A stretch of DNA of 64,000 bases from Peristeroidobacter agariperforans (GCF_004138335.1 NZ_RYFW01000001.1:1860001-1924000); one strand, 5' to 3'. Positions 1-9,830 are shown, counted from the first letter of the stretch. The notes: generated by a model from the letters alone, not told the origin. Translations and numbers: made by a program.

Positions 1-3000
1 ATCCAGCAGGTCGTCGAGAACATCAACGAGAACACCGGGTTCTTCCTCGACCACGATTTGATCGTACGTCGTTTGAACGAGCTGGAGCACTCGCTCGATG
101 CGGAGATCTCGCGCATTGCCGAGCTCGGTGCAACCACCTCGGCCAATGCTACGAATAGCGAAGCGACGGGCGAGCATCTGATCACGTCGACGGCGGCGAC
201 CAGCGTCAATCTGCAGCTGAGCGTGCCGGCGCCGGGCCTCGAACCCGTCCACGTCGACGAGATGTCGCTGGCGGAGGTCAATGCCATGCTGCCACCGATC
301 GAGCCGGAAACCTTCGAGCTCAGCCCCGTCGAGCCGAGCATGCTCGAGTCGGGCGCATTCGATGCGACCACGCTGGTGGGCGAGCAGATCAATATCAACG
401 CGCCCGAGGTGTCGGTCGAGGACATCGACCTGGCTACGCCGGAGCTCGTCGTCGAGGAAATCACGCTCGATGCGGCCGACCTGGCAGGCGAAGACATCAC
501 GCTTGATGCTCCGAATGTCGGCGCCACCGAAGCCATCGGCGAAGAGATCGTGCTCGGCGCAGTCGAGGTTACGCCGGAAGAGATCACGCCCGATGAGCCG
601 ACCGGCGACGTGGTCGAGATCGAAGCCGGCTTCAAAGGGCTGGACACCCTGCAGTGGTCCTACGAGAACTTCCCGAAGGACAGCGCCGATGCCGCGGCCA
701 ACAACGATGTTTCCAGCGCCGGAATGCAGGTTGAAGAAGCCGAGCTGACTTCGGACGACGATCTCACCCAGGAAGCTGCCGCGCTCGCGGAGCTGACCAG
801 GGAAGAGCCGGGTATCGTCGTCGACGAGGCGGAGCTCCTGCTCGATGAGAGCAATCGCGCGCTGCTGCAGCTGAACGAGCCACTGCCCGCCGAAGCTACC
901 GATCTCATTGTCGAGACCGCACCCTGGGCAGCGGAATACGAGCCGCCGATATTGCCGCCGGACTCGGCGGTTGCACGCGATGATGCCGAGACGATTCGCA
1001 GCCCGCTGCTGAGGCCGGCTGCGGATGAAACGTTGGGCGAGGCGCCGACGCCTGCCGTGCCTGAGCTATCGCCGTCCGCTGAAACGGCCGCTTCCGCGGC
1101 GTTCGCTGATCAGCTTTCTGAGGCGGCGGCAACGCCGATTTCCGAGCCGGCGCCCGCTGCGCAAATTCAAACTGTTTCTGAAGTAGCGTCGGCTGCGCCC
1201 GCGCAGGAGCCCGAGGACGAAGGCGACTACGACGACAGCGACTTCGATCCCGATGTTGCGGCCATCTTCACCGAAGAGGCCACCGAGCTGCTCGAAACCG
1301 CCGATCAATCGCTCTCCTCGTGGATTCGCGATCGCGCCAACACCGCGCTGGTGTTCGAGCTGAAACGCGTCGTGCACACGCTCAAGGGCGGTGCTCGCAT
1401 GGCCGGCATTCGCGCCATGGGCGATCTCAGCCACGAATTGGAAACATTGATGGGCCTGGTCGAAACCGGCCAGGTGCCCGCCGAACAGAACGTGTTCGAC
1501 GCCCTGCAGGCCAGCCTCGACGAGTTGCACCGCATGCGCGATGTGGTCGCCAGCGGCGAGCGCTGCAAGCCGGCTCGCGAACTGATGAGGCGCATTCGTG
1601 CGCTGGCCAACGGTGAAGCCGAAGACGCGCCCGCCGCCGTGCCGACGCCATCGCCAGCCGCGACGACGGACGCTGTTACACCGCCTGCCCCGACGCCAGC
1701 ATCGATGGCGGCTGCTGCGATTTCGCCGGCCGCGCCGATCGCGCCCGAGATCGTCCCTCCGGCCGAGTTTACGCCGGAAGCGGTCTTCGATGCGCCGGCG
1801 GAAGAGATCGTCGAGATCGAGGACTACTCGCCCGACGACAGAGATATCGGCTCGCAAACCGACATCGTCCCGACGCTCACCGATATCGAAGCGCTGGTCG
1901 AAGAAGAAGCAGCCGCCGAAAAAGCGCTCGCCGAAGGCGAGCTGTCCGAAGGCGCATGGAACGAAGCACCGTCCGCGCCGGAAATCGAAGCCGTCTCGGA
2001 CGTCGAAGTTGAATTCGGTGCAGACGAACTCGGCGCCGTCGCTCCGCGCGAATCCGTTCGCGTCGAAGAAACTCCCGATGCCGCCATCCAAGCGGAGCAC
2101 GCTGCAACCGGCGTGCATGCAGCCCACGACGTTTCAGCGGTCGCTCCCGAGCTGCCGCCCGACAGCAGCGAGCAACAGGACGAAGTTGCAGCCGAAGCGC
2201 AGGCCCCAGCACTGCCGGGCCGCGAAAAGCCGAGTCAGCAAGAGCCTCGCGAATTCGCGCGCGTCGACGCCGACCTGCTCGACAACCTGCTCAACAACGC
2301 CGGCGAAGTCAGCATCTTCCGCTCGCGCATGGAACAGCAGGTCAGCTCCATCGAGTTCAACCTCGCCGAGCTGGGCCGCACCGTCACGCGCTTGAAGGAA
2401 CAGCTGCGCAAGCTGGAGCTGGAAACCGAATCGCAGATCCTGCACCGCCATCAGGAACAGTTCCCGGATCGCGCCGACTTCGATCCGCTGGAAATGGATC
2501 GCTACTCGACGATTCAGCAGCTGACGCGCGCGTTCGCCGAATCGGTGAGCGACGTGAGCTCGATCGAAGGCCTGCTGGAAAATCTCACGCGCGAAGCGCA
2601 GAACCTGTTGCTACAACAGTCGCGCGTCGTGACAGAAATGCAGAACGGCCTCATGCGTACGCGTATGGTGCCGTTCCAACGCCACGTGCAACGCCTCAGC
2701 CGATTGGTTCGCCAGGTCGCCAACGACACCAAGAAGAGTGTCGAGCTGGTGGTCGTCGGTGCGAACGGCGAGCTCGATCGTCAGGTGCTCGAGCGCATGC
2801 TGCCGCCGTTCGAGCACATGCTGCGTAACTCCGTCGTGCACGGTATCGAAACGGCGGAAGAACGTGTTGCGCGCGGCAAGCCGGCGCAAGGCACGATCAA
2901 AGTCGGCCTGCACCGAGAAGGCTCGGAAATGGTCATCGTGCTGGAAGACGACGGTCGCGGCATCGACGTGAACGCCGTGCGCGAGCGCGCCAAGCAGCGT

Positions 3001-4068
3001 GGCTTGTTACAAGCGGGCCGCGTGCTGACCGACGAAGAAGCGATGCAGCTCATTCTCGAGCCGGGCTTCAGCACCGCGAGCACCATCACTCAACATGCCG
3101 GCCGCGGCGTCGGCATGGACGTGGTGGTCAACGAAATCAAGAAACTGGGTGGCGCCCTGTTTACCGCGTCGGAGCTGGGCAAGGGCGTGAAGTTCACGAT
3201 CCGTCTGCCGTTCACGCTGGCGATCACGCAAGCGTTGATCGTGCGCACGGGCGATGAGCTGTACGCGTTGCCGCTGCCGTCGGTCGAAGGCGTCGCTCGC
3301 ATTCCGAAGTCGGAAGTGCAGAAGCATCTGGCCGAGGACGCGCCGACGTTCAGCTACGGCGGACAGGTCTATCGATTGCAGCATCTCGGCGCGTTCGTTG
3401 GCGGCGGTCCGTCGGCGCTGCCCGAGCTCGACGTGTCAGTGCCGCTGATTCTGATTCGCGCCGGCGAGCATTCGACGGCGATCGTCACCGACGAGTTGGT
3501 CGGCAGCCGCGAGATGGTCGTGAAATCGGTGGGCCCGCAGATCGCGACGATTCGTGGCATTGCCGGTGCGACGATCCTGGGCGACGGCCGCATCGTGATC
3601 ATCTTGGACATGGGCACGCTGGTGCGCTCGGATTGGCGCGGCGGCAAGGCGCCGTTGGAACAGCAGGGCCCGAAGCAGGACAACCGCACGTTCGCGCTGG
3701 TCGTCGACGACTCGATCACCGTGCGCCGCGTGACGCAGCGTCTGCTCGAGCGCAATGGCATGCGAGTGATGACGGCGAAGGACGGCGTCGATGCGCTGTC
3801 GATCCTGCAGGAACACATCCCGGACGTGATCCTGCTCGACATCGAAATGCCGCGCATGGACGGTTACGAGCTGGCGACGCAGGTGCGCGCCGATGCGCGT
3901 TTGACCGATATTCCGATCGTGATGATCACATCGCGCGTCGGCGAGAAACATCGCGCCCGCGCGATCGAGATCGGCGTGAACGATTACCTCGGCAAGCCGT
4001 ATCAGGAAAATCAGCTGCTCGACGCCATCGAGCCGCTGGTGCAGGCGCGTAGAAGGAAAGTGTCGTGA
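1..4068 (+). CDS. chpA: ChpA/PilL-type hybrid chemosensory histidine kinase (5' end outside window)
   Basis: The reading frame is open from base 1, so the protein starts upstream; 1355 residues are visible. Counting from base 1, there is an Hpt domain around residues 415-520 with the phospho-acceptor His459 in an HTLKGGAR motif. A long Ala/Pro/Glu-rich linker follows, then a CheA dimerisation helix region (about 747-910), an ATPase domain starting near HMLRNSVVHG (939) with the GRGVGMDVV lid, a CheW-like domain (about 1070-1215) and a C-terminal receiver domain with phospho-acceptor Asp1280. This order is that of ChpA/PilL, the kinase controlling type IV pilus twitching and surface sensing. 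Residues about 120-210 carry a loose acidic repeat (variants of EDITLDA). It overlaps the next gene by 4 bases. Confidence 0.93.
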   Translation: MQQVVENINENTGFFLDHDLIVRRLNELEHSLDAEISRIAELGATTSANATNSEATGEHLITSTAATSVNLQLSVPAPGLEPVHVDEMSLAEVNAMLPPIEPETFELSPVEPSMLESGAFDATTLVGEQININAPEVSVEDIDLATPELVVEEITLDAADLAGEDITLDAPNVGATEAIGEEIVLGAVEVTPEEITPDEPTGDVVEIEAGFKGLDTLQWSYENFPKDSADAAANNDVSSAGMQVEEAELTSDDDLTQEAAALAELTREEPGIVVDEAELLLDESNRALLQLNEPLPAEATDLIVETAPWAAEYEPPILPPDSAVARDDAETIRSPLLRPAADETLGEAPTPAVPELSPSAETAASAAFADQLSEAAATPISEPAPAAQIQTVSEVASAAPAQEPEDEGDYDDSDFDPDVAAIFTEEATELLETADQSLSSWIRDRANTALVFELKRVVHTLKGGARMAGIRAMGDLSHELETLMGLVETGQVPAEQNVFDALQASLDELHRMRDVVASGERCKPARELMRRIRALANGEAEDAPAAVPTPSPAATTDAVTPPAPTPASMAAAAISPAAPIAPEIVPPAEFTPEAVFDAPAEEIVEIEDYSPDDRDIGSQTDIVPTLTDIEALVEEEAAAEKALAEGELSEGAWNEAPSAPEIEAVSDVEVEFGADELGAVAPRESVRVEETPDAAIQAEHAATGVHAAHDVSAVAPELPPDSSEQQDEVAAEAQAPALPGREKPSQQEPREFARVDADLLDNLLNNAGEVSIFRSRMEQQVSSIEFNLAELGRTVTRLKEQLRKLELETESQILHRHQEQFPDRADFDPLEMDRYSTIQQLTRAFAESVSDVSSIEGLLENLTREAQNLLLQQSRVVTEMQNGLMRTRMVPFQRHVQRLSRLVRQVANDTKKSVELVVVGANGELDRQVLERMLPPFEHMLRNSVVHGIETAEERVARGKPAQGTIKVGLHREGSEMVIVLEDDGRGIDVNAVRERAKQRGLLQAGRVLTDEEAMQLILEPGFSTASTITQHAGRGVGMDVVVNEIKKLGGALFTASELGKGVKFTIRLPFTLAITQALIVRTGDELYALPLPSVEGVARIPKSEVQKHLAEDAPTFSYGGQVYRLQHLGAFVGGGPSALPELDVSVPLILIRAGEHSTAIVTDELVGSREMVVKSVGPQIATIRGIAGATILGDGRIVIILDMGTLVRSDWRGGKAPLEQQGPKQDNRTFALVVDDSITVRRVTQRLLERNGMRVMTAKDGVDALSILQEHIPDVILLDIEMPRMDGYELATQVRADARLTDIPIVMITSRVGEKHRARAIEIGVNDYLGKPYQENQLLDAIEPLVQARRRKVS

Positions 4069-4544
4069 GTGCTACTGACATCCCCTCGCACGAGCTGTAC
4101 AGCCTGCTGATCCCGCTGGCGCAGGAACGTTTGATCGTGCCGCGCGCGTGCGTGGCTGAGGTCGTGACGTGGCAGACGCCGGAGAAGGTGGAGGGCGTGC
4201 CGCCGTGGTATCTGGGCACGATTTCCTGGAGCGGGCGGCCGGTGCCGGTGATCTCCTTCGAAGCGGCCTGCGGTCAGCAGGTGCCGACCCCGGGCACGCG
4301 TACGCGTATCGTGATTTTCGTTGCTTTGAGCAGCCAGGTTACCGGTGGCTACTTCGGTGTCATCACGCAGGGCTTCCCTCAGTTGGTGCGCGTGAATAAC
4401 GACGTCGTGAAGTCGGACCCGAGCCGGACGTTCCCCGAGCGCGGTCCGATCCTGTGCCAGGTTCGTATGCTCAATGAGTCGCCGCTCATTCCGGACTTCG
4501 AGCACCTCGAGCAAATGATCAGCGAAGAGAGCCGGGCCGCTTAA
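4065..4544 (+). CDS. chpC: CheW-like adaptor of the pilus chemosensory system
   Basis: A single CheW-like domain fills this 159-residue soluble protein (LIPLAQERLIVPRACVAEV, then WYLGTISWSGRPVPVISFE, typical of the CheW beta-barrel). It starts with GTG inside the stop codon of the upstream kinase gene (GTGA overlap), so the two are translationally coupled. CheW-type proteins bridge a chemoreceptor and its kinase; in pilus (Chp) clusters a small CheW-like protein called ChpC lies near ChpA. The chpC symbol rests on this position and size. It could equally be called a generic CheW. Confidence 0.8.
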   Translation: MSATDIPSHELYSLLIPLAQERLIVPRACVAEVVTWQTPEKVEGVPPWYLGTISWSGRPVPVISFEAACGQQVPTPGTRTRIVIFVALSSQVTGGYFGVITQGFPQLVRVNNDVVKSDPSRTFPERGPILCQVRMLNESPLIPDFEHLEQMISEESRAA

Positions 4545-4547
4545 CTT

Positions 4548-5282
4548 CTACTGAAGGTCGCCCCAAAGACCTTGAAGCACAGACAGCGCGACAACGGCCG
4601 CTGTTTCGGTTCGGAGCACTCTCGGTCCGAGACGCACCGGCATGAAGCCGGCTTTTTGCGCGGCGTGCAGTTCGTCGTCGTCCAGGCCGCCTTCCGGGCC
4701 GATCAACAGTTCGGCTTTGCTCGGCATGCTCGACAGACCTACCAGCGACGCGGGGGCGGACGGGCTCAGCACCAAACGCAGGCCGTCCTTCTTGACGTTC
4801 GCGAAGTACTCACGAAGCGTCATCGGCGCAGACACCGCCGGGATCTTCGCGCGGCCGCATTGCTCGCAGGCGCCGACGACGATGCCCTTCCAATGCTCAC
4901 GTTTCTTGGCCGCTTGCTTCTCATCGAGGCGTACGACGCTGCGCGCCGTCAGCACAGGCGAGATCGCGGCCACGCCCAGTTCCGTCGCCTTTTGCAGCGT
5001 CCAATCCATGCGCTCGCTGCGCGAGACGCCCTGGACGAGGGTGATCTTCAGCGGCGATTCGGCCGTGCCGGGCGTCGGGTCGCCGAGGCTGACAGTCACT
5101 TTATCGCCTTCGACTCGCGTGATTTCGGCGCGGAATTCCTGGCCGCTGCCATCGAATACACTAAGCGGTGCACCCTCGCGCATACGCAGGACGCGTGCGA
5201 CGTGGTAGCCGCCGGCGGGGGGCAGGTCGATTTCGGTGCGACCGGCCAGCGGGCCGTCGCAAAAGATTCGGTTCATTCTCAT
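4548..5282 (-). CDS. rsmE: 16S rRNA (uracil-1498-N3)-methyltransferase RsmE
   Basis: The 244-residue protein has the RsmE layout: an N-terminal PUA-like RNA-binding part (MNRIFCDGP, HVARVLRMREG) and a SPOUT/TrmD-type knotted methyltransferase part with the SAM-binding loops LLIGPEGGLDDDE and RLGPRVLRTETA near the C-terminus. RsmE methylates U1498 of 16S rRNA in the assembled 30S subunit. Two in-frame ATGs lie close together (5282 and 5276); the family usually begins at MR or MNR, so either is possible. The gene is convergent with the chemosensory operon, with only 3 bases between stop codons, and divergent from ampD. Confidence 0.93.
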   Translation of the reverse strand: MRMNRIFCDGPLAGRTEIDLPPAGGYHVARVLRMREGAPLSVFDGSGQEFRAEITRVEGDKVTVSLGDPTPGTAESPLKITLVQGVSRSERMDWTLQKATELGVAAISPVLTARSVVRLDEKQAAKKREHWKGIVVGACEQCGRAKIPAVSAPMTLREYFANVKKDGLRLVLSPSAPASLVGLSSMPSKAELLIGPEGGLDDDELHAAQKAGFMPVRLGPRVLRTETAAVVALSVLQGLWGDLQ

Positions 5283-5370
5283 GCTCGCCTCATTGCGAGT
5301 AGGGGATTCTGGAGCCCGGACCAGTCATGATCTATTCAAGGCCAAGCAAACATTGTGCCGTGAGCCAGTG

Positions 5371-5994
5371 ATGGAACAACCCATGCACTTCACCTCCTCG
5401 GCTGACGCTCTGACTCGGCACCTGCTCACGGTGGCGGCGGGCATCGACGCGAATAGCGGCTGGCTGCGTGCGGCCCGGCAGGTGCCGTCGCCGAACTTCG
5501 ATGCGCGGCCGGGCGGCATCTTGCCAGAACTCATTGTCGTGCACGGCATCAGCTTGCCGCCGGACGAATTCGGCGGGCCGTGGATCGACCGCTTGTTCAC
5601 CAACACGCTGTCGCCCGCCGAGCATCCGTACTTCGAGAAGATCAAGGATCTGAGGGTGTCCTCGCACTTGATGATCCGTCGCGACGGCGAGCCGGTGCAG
5701 TACGTGCCGTTTCACGAGCGCGCCTGGCACGCTGGTGCGTCGAGCTATCAGGGGCGCGAGCGTTGCAATGATTTTTCCGTCGGCATCGAATTGGAGGGCG
5801 CCGATGAGATTCCATACGAGCCGGCGCAATATCGCGTGCTGAGCGCGGTCATCCTGGCGCTGTGTGAAGCCTATCCGTCGTTGTCGCTGAGCCGGATCGC
5901 AGGACACAGCGATATCGCGCCGGGCCGCAAGACCGATCCGGGTCCGGCATTCGACTGGCAGCGGCTTTACGCGCTATTGCGCGCCATTGCCTGA
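5371..5994 (+). CDS. ampD: 1,6-anhydro-N-acetylmuramyl-L-alanine amidase AmpD
   Basis: AmpD is a cytosolic zinc amidase that cleaves the peptide from 1,6-anhydro-muropeptides during cell-wall recycling; its loss derepresses ampC beta-lactamases in many species. The zinc ligands are visible as His58 (VVHGIS), His179 (AGHSD) and Asp189 (KTDPG). Their spacing nearly matches that of E. coli AmpD (His34, His154, Asp164). The 207-residue length is near the family norm. The reading frame is open further upstream, but ATG 5371 gives the usual short N-terminus before the domain; ATG 5383 is an alternative. There is no signal peptide, which favours AmpD over exported AmiD. Confidence 0.92.
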   Translation: MEQPMHFTSSADALTRHLLTVAAGIDANSGWLRAARQVPSPNFDARPGGILPELIVVHGISLPPDEFGGPWIDRLFTNTLSPAEHPYFEKIKDLRVSSHLMIRRDGEPVQYVPFHERAWHAGASSYQGRERCNDFSVGIELEGADEIPYEPAQYRVLSAVILALCEAYPSLSLSRIAGHSDIAPGRKTDPGPAFDWQRLYALLRAIA

Positions 5995-6072
5995 TTCTGG
6001 CGACACATTTCGCGCGCGAACACGGCCTCGTGTAGCATCGCCGCCCGGCCGCTTGAGGACTCGTATTCGACC

Positions 6073-7527
6073 ATGAACCGCTCCGCCACGGTGTTGCTGA
6101 CGCTGATGGCCTTCGCGGCGCTGCTGCTGGTGGTGGCGGCCTGGGCTGGCCGGCGCACGCACAATGCGGCCGATTTCGCGCTCGCAAACCGCCGTCTCGG
6201 TGTCTGGCTGACGGCGGCCAGCTGTACAGCGAATACCGTCAACGGCTGGCTGTTGATGACGCTCGCCGGCGCCGCCTTCGCGTGGGGCTGGTCGGCTGTC
6301 TGGATTTGCGGAGCCTTCGTTCTCGGCTCTGCGCTCAATCTGTTCTTCATCGCTCCGCGCCTGCGAAGTATCTCCGTGGGGCAGGGCACGGCGACTTTGT
6401 TTCAACTGTTGAGCGCCGATGCAGGCGATCGCCTGCAACCTGTGGTGGCGCGCTCGGCGATTCTCATCTTCCTGCTTTGTGTGCTGTTGCAGACCAGTGC
6501 GATGCTGCGCTTCGCCGGCGGGCTACTGGTCGAGGAGTTTGGTTTCAACCTGATCAGCATCACGCTGACCTCGATGTTTCTTATTACCGTGGGCGCGTTC
6601 GCCGGCGGCTTGCGAGCGGCGGCGGTCGGCGATGCGGTGCAAGTGATCGTTGTCGGACTGTTCGCGGCCCTGTTGCTGGCAGGCGCGAGTGTCGCGATCG
6701 AGGGGTGGGATCAATTCAAGATCGCGTTCACGGCGCTCGGGCCGCTGGCCACCGATTGGTTCGGAGGGCGCCAGGGAGTCGTGTCGCTGGCTTTCGCTGC
6801 CGGCGTGTTCTGCATCGGCTTGGGCATGACCGGCCAGCCGCAGCTCGCCACTCGCTTCATGGCAGCTCGCGACGAGAAAACATTGTTCCGGGCCGGCTGC
6901 CTGTCGCTCGTGCTCACCACGCTGCTGGTCGGCCTGGTGCTGTGTTGTGGCTGGGCTGCCGGCATCCTGTATTCGGACCTGGATCGGCCCGAGCTGGCGA
7001 TGTTTACGATCGCGGACCGACTGCTGCCGCCGCTGCTGGCCGCGTTCATCGTCGCGAGCTTGATTGCGGCGATCTTCGCCAACCTGGGCAGTCAGTTGCT
7101 GGCGCTCGCGACCACCTTGGGCATCGATATGCGTCGGGTGAACGCGCCGCTTTCCATCGGTTGGAGTCGAGCCGCCATGGTGTTGTCGGCGGTGCTGATC
7201 GCGCTGTCGACGTTGTGGGCGCCGACGACCATATTCGAACACGCGATGTTTGGTTACGCGGCGATCGGTTCGTCGTTCGGCCCGCTGCTGCTGGTTCGTG
7301 TCTGCGGCAAGCGCGTGCGCCCCGGTGCGATGCTGGCGGCAATCTGGTCCGGGTTCATGCTCTCCTTGATATTTCATTTGTTGCCGGATGCGCCGGGCGA
7401 TTTCCTGGAGCGGGTCATGCCCTTCGTGGCTTCGCTGGGTATCGCCCTGACCGGCGGCGAGCGCCGGCGCAATCCCGACCGCGCCGATCGCTCCCAGGAA
7501 ACCGTGCACGATCGGGTGCCGATCTGA
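6073..7527 (+). CDS. Sodium:solute symporter (SSS family) permease
   Basis: This 484-residue, very hydrophobic protein has about 12-13 predicted membrane spans. Its N-terminal segment (AADFALANRRLGVWLTAASCTANTVNGW) matches the first helices of the SSS/PutP-like family, which typically read as a Ser/Thr-rich stretch after a D/SF motif. A central GLGMTGQPQLATRFMA resembles the conserved GQPH/R region of proline-type symporters. Members import proline, pantothenate, acetate or sugars with Na+. The substrate cannot be read from the sequence; proline-like substrates are a guess. The basic C-terminus (GGERRRNPDR) is probably cytoplasmic. The next gene starts 8 bases downstream. Confidence 0.82.
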   Translation: MNRSATVLLTLMAFAALLLVVAAWAGRRTHNAADFALANRRLGVWLTAASCTANTVNGWLLMTLAGAAFAWGWSAVWICGAFVLGSALNLFFIAPRLRSISVGQGTATLFQLLSADAGDRLQPVVARSAILIFLLCVLLQTSAMLRFAGGLLVEEFGFNLISITLTSMFLITVGAFAGGLRAAAVGDAVQVIVVGLFAALLLAGASVAIEGWDQFKIAFTALGPLATDWFGGRQGVVSLAFAAGVFCIGLGMTGQPQLATRFMAARDEKTLFRAGCLSLVLTTLLVGLVLCCGWAAGILYSDLDRPELAMFTIADRLLPPLLAAFIVASLIAAIFANLGSQLLALATTLGIDMRRVNAPLSIGWSRAAMVLSAVLIALSTLWAPTTIFEHAMFGYAAIGSSFGPLLLVRVCGKRVRPGAMLAAIWSGFMLSLIFHLLPDAPGDFLERVMPFVASLGIALTGGERRRNPDRADRSQETVHDRVPI

Positions 7528-7535
7528 GGTGACTC

Positions 7536-7958
7536 GTGGCTTCGCGAAACAAACAAAAGGCCGGTAAGAAAGCGACGCGAAAGACCCCGAAGAAGAAAAC
7601 CGCCGTGCTCGCGCCGGCGAACGACGCTGCTCGCATCATTGCGGCGATCAAGCGAATTCCGCGAGGCAAGGTTTGCACATATGGCGGCGTAGCCGATGTG
7701 GCTGGCTTGCCGCGGCGGGCAAGGCTGGTGGGCACAGTGTTGCGCCAGACGCCCGCGTCGCGAGGGGTGCCGTGGTTTCGGGTCATCAACGCCAGTGGCC
7801 GTATTTCCTTTCCGGTCGGCAGCGACAGCTATGCCCGCCAGCGTAAGCACTTGGAAAATGAGGGGATAGATTTTGTCGGCGGCCGGGTGAGCCTGGAACG
7901 CTATGGTTGGCCGCCCCGCGAAAAGATGCTGGACGAGCTGGTCTGGGGACCGGCCTGA
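7536..7958 (+). CDS. Alkyltransferase-like (ATL) DNA-binding protein, cysteine-less MGMT homologue
   Basis: The MGMT DNA-binding fold is clear: IPRGKVCTYGGVADVAGLPRRARLVGTVLRQ is the helix-turn-helix and arginine-finger region. In O6-alkylguanine methyltransferases the active site is PCHR; here it is PWFR, so the acceptor Cys is replaced by Trp, as in ATL proteins. ATLs bind and flip alkylated guanine without repairing it and hand it to nucleotide excision repair. The 140-residue protein starts with GTG after GAGGTG and has a Lys-rich N-terminal extension of about 25 residues. The usual ATL motif is PWHR, so the Phe is a small departure. It may be co-transcribed with the symporter (8-base gap). 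Confidence 0.85.
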   Translation: MASRNKQKAGKKATRKTPKKKTAVLAPANDAARIIAAIKRIPRGKVCTYGGVADVAGLPRRARLVGTVLRQTPASRGVPWFRVINASGRISFPVGSDSYARQRKHLENEGIDFVGGRVSLERYGWPPREKMLDELVWGPA

Positions 7959-8048
7959 AAATTTTCGACGTCGCCTTAACCCGATCCGATCCGACCTGCC
8001 GTTCATACCCCCAGTGACGCATGCCGCGTCGGAGTGGGGAGCGAAGTC

Positions 8049-9830
8049 ATGAATCGGATCGTCAGTCGGGGATCCTTGTTGATTGCTGCTGCCGTTCTGG
8101 CTGCCTGTGCCGCGAAGCGGGAAGAAAGAGATGGCACCGCCCAGCAGGTCGGCGACGCGACGGCGCCGGTCGAGACTCGCATGATCGAAGAAGAAGTGGC
8201 GTCCGCATCGCGCGCTGACGCTGCGAATCATGCGCAGCCGCCTCCGCCGCAAGCCATGCCAGCTCCGGCCCAAGAAGCCTATCGGCAAGTGATATCGGCC
8301 GATCAGCTCGGCCGGGCCAAAGCGGAAATGAAGATGGCCTCGTCGCATTTCGCGCCACCGCCGCCGATGTTGGCGATGCCGGCGAATCCCGCCGACACCG
8401 AGCGCTATCAGCATCAACCAGACAACGGCATACAAGTCGCCGCCGAGCAGCCGGTGTCGACGTTCTCTATCGACGTGGACACGGGCGCCTACGCGAACGT
8501 TCGCCGCTTCCTCAACGACGGCCGCCTGCCGCCGCAGGACGCCGTCCGAGTCGAGGAGCTGATCAACTATTTCGATTACGAGTACGCGACTCCGAACAAC
8601 CGCGACACGCCGTTCCGTGTATCGACCGAGCTGTCTGCCGCACCCTGGAATTCGCAGGCGTTGCTGATGCGCATCGGCATCAAAGGTTTCGAAGTGGCGG
8701 CGAAGGAGCGGCCGGCCGCGAATCTGGTGTTTCTGATCGACGTCTCCGGCTCGATGGACTCACCCGATAAATTGCCGCTGCTGAAGAACGCGTTTCGCAT
8801 GCTGACGGATCAGTTGACCGGTCGCGACCGCGTTTCCATGGTCGTGTACGCCGGCAGTTCAGGCGTCGTGCTCGAGCCGACGCCGGGCAATGCGAAGAAT
8901 GAAATTCAAGAGGCGCTCGCTCGGCTGGCCGCTGGCGGCTCGACCAACGGCGCCTCCGGCATCCAGCTCGCTTACAAACTGGCGCACGATACTTTCGTCA
9001 AAGGCGGCATCAATCGCGTCGTGCTCGCGACCGATGGCGACTTCAACGTCGGCACCGTGGATTTCGAGGCGCTGGTAGACATCGTCGAGCGCGAGCGGGC
9101 CACGGGCGTCGAGCTGACGACGCTGGGCTTCGGCGCCGGCAACTACAACGAGCAGCTCATGGAACGCCTGGCCGATGCCGGCAACGGCAACTATGCATAC
9201 ATCGATACGTTGTCCGAAGCGCGCAAGGTGCTGGTTTCGCAGCTCAGCTCGACGCTGTACACCATCGCGAAGGACGTGAAGATCCAGGTCGAGTTCAACC
9301 CGTCCGAAGTGCTCGAGTATCGTCTGATCGGTTACGAGAACCGCATGCTGGCGCGCGAGGACTTCAACAACGACAAGGTCGATGCGGGCGAGATCGGCGC
9401 CGGTCACCGAGTCACGGCGTTGTATGAAGTCGTGCCGGTGGGCGCGAAAGGCCGCGTCGATTCACTGCGCTACGGCGCCAAGACCGAAGCTGCCGCTGGC
9501 AAGGGCGAGCTCGCGAACGTCCGGCTGCGTTACAAGAAGCCGGGGTCGGATTCCAGCCAGTTGCTGGAATATCCGATTCGCAAGGATTCGGTGGCCGATC
9601 GGGTATCCGAGGACTTTCGGTTCGCGGCCAGCGTCGCGGCGTTCGGCCAGTTGCTGCGAGGTGGAAAATACATGGGCGACTTCAGCTACGCCGATGTCAC
9701 CAAGCTCGCGAGCGGCGCAATGGGCCCGGATCGCGATGGATATCGTAAGGAGTTCGTGTCGCTGGTGGCGCTGGCGAAGAGCCTGACGCCCTCGACCGAC
9801 GCTAGTAAGGTCAGTCAGATCTCAGAATGA
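8049..9830 (+). CDS. von Willebrand factor type A lipoprotein (YfbK-like)
   Basis: ATG 8049, preceded by a purine-rich GGAGTGGGGAG, gives a lipoprotein signal ending in LAAC (Cys20). A Pro/Ala/Met-rich spacer follows, then a YfbK-type N-terminal domain (VSTFSIDVDTGAYANVRRFL). The VWA domain has a full MIDAS motif (DVSGSMDS, about residues 230-237, with conserved Thr and Asp later, including ATDGDFNVG), and a C-terminal DUF3520-like domain follows. VWA domains bind protein partners through the metal. The protein is 593 residues long and is probably anchored in the cell envelope. It precedes an ECF sigma gene by 24 bases, so the three genes to 11419 look like one operon. A GTG at 8034 is a less likely start. 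Confidence 0.88.
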   Translation: MNRIVSRGSLLIAAAVLAACAAKREERDGTAQQVGDATAPVETRMIEEEVASASRADAANHAQPPPPQAMPAPAQEAYRQVISADQLGRAKAEMKMASSHFAPPPPMLAMPANPADTERYQHQPDNGIQVAAEQPVSTFSIDVDTGAYANVRRFLNDGRLPPQDAVRVEELINYFDYEYATPNNRDTPFRVSTELSAAPWNSQALLMRIGIKGFEVAAKERPAANLVFLIDVSGSMDSPDKLPLLKNAFRMLTDQLTGRDRVSMVVYAGSSGVVLEPTPGNAKNEIQEALARLAAGGSTNGASGIQLAYKLAHDTFVKGGINRVVLATDGDFNVGTVDFEALVDIVERERATGVELTTLGFGAGNYNEQLMERLADAGNGNYAYIDTLSEARKVLVSQLSSTLYTIAKDVKIQVEFNPSEVLEYRLIGYENRMLAREDFNNDKVDAGEIGAGHRVTALYEVVPVGAKGRVDSLRYGAKTEAAAGKGELANVRLRYKKPGSDSSQLLEYPIRKDSVADRVSEDFRFAASVAAFGQLLRGGKYMGDFSYADVTKLASGAMGPDRDGYRKEFVSLVALAKSLTPSTDASKVSQISE

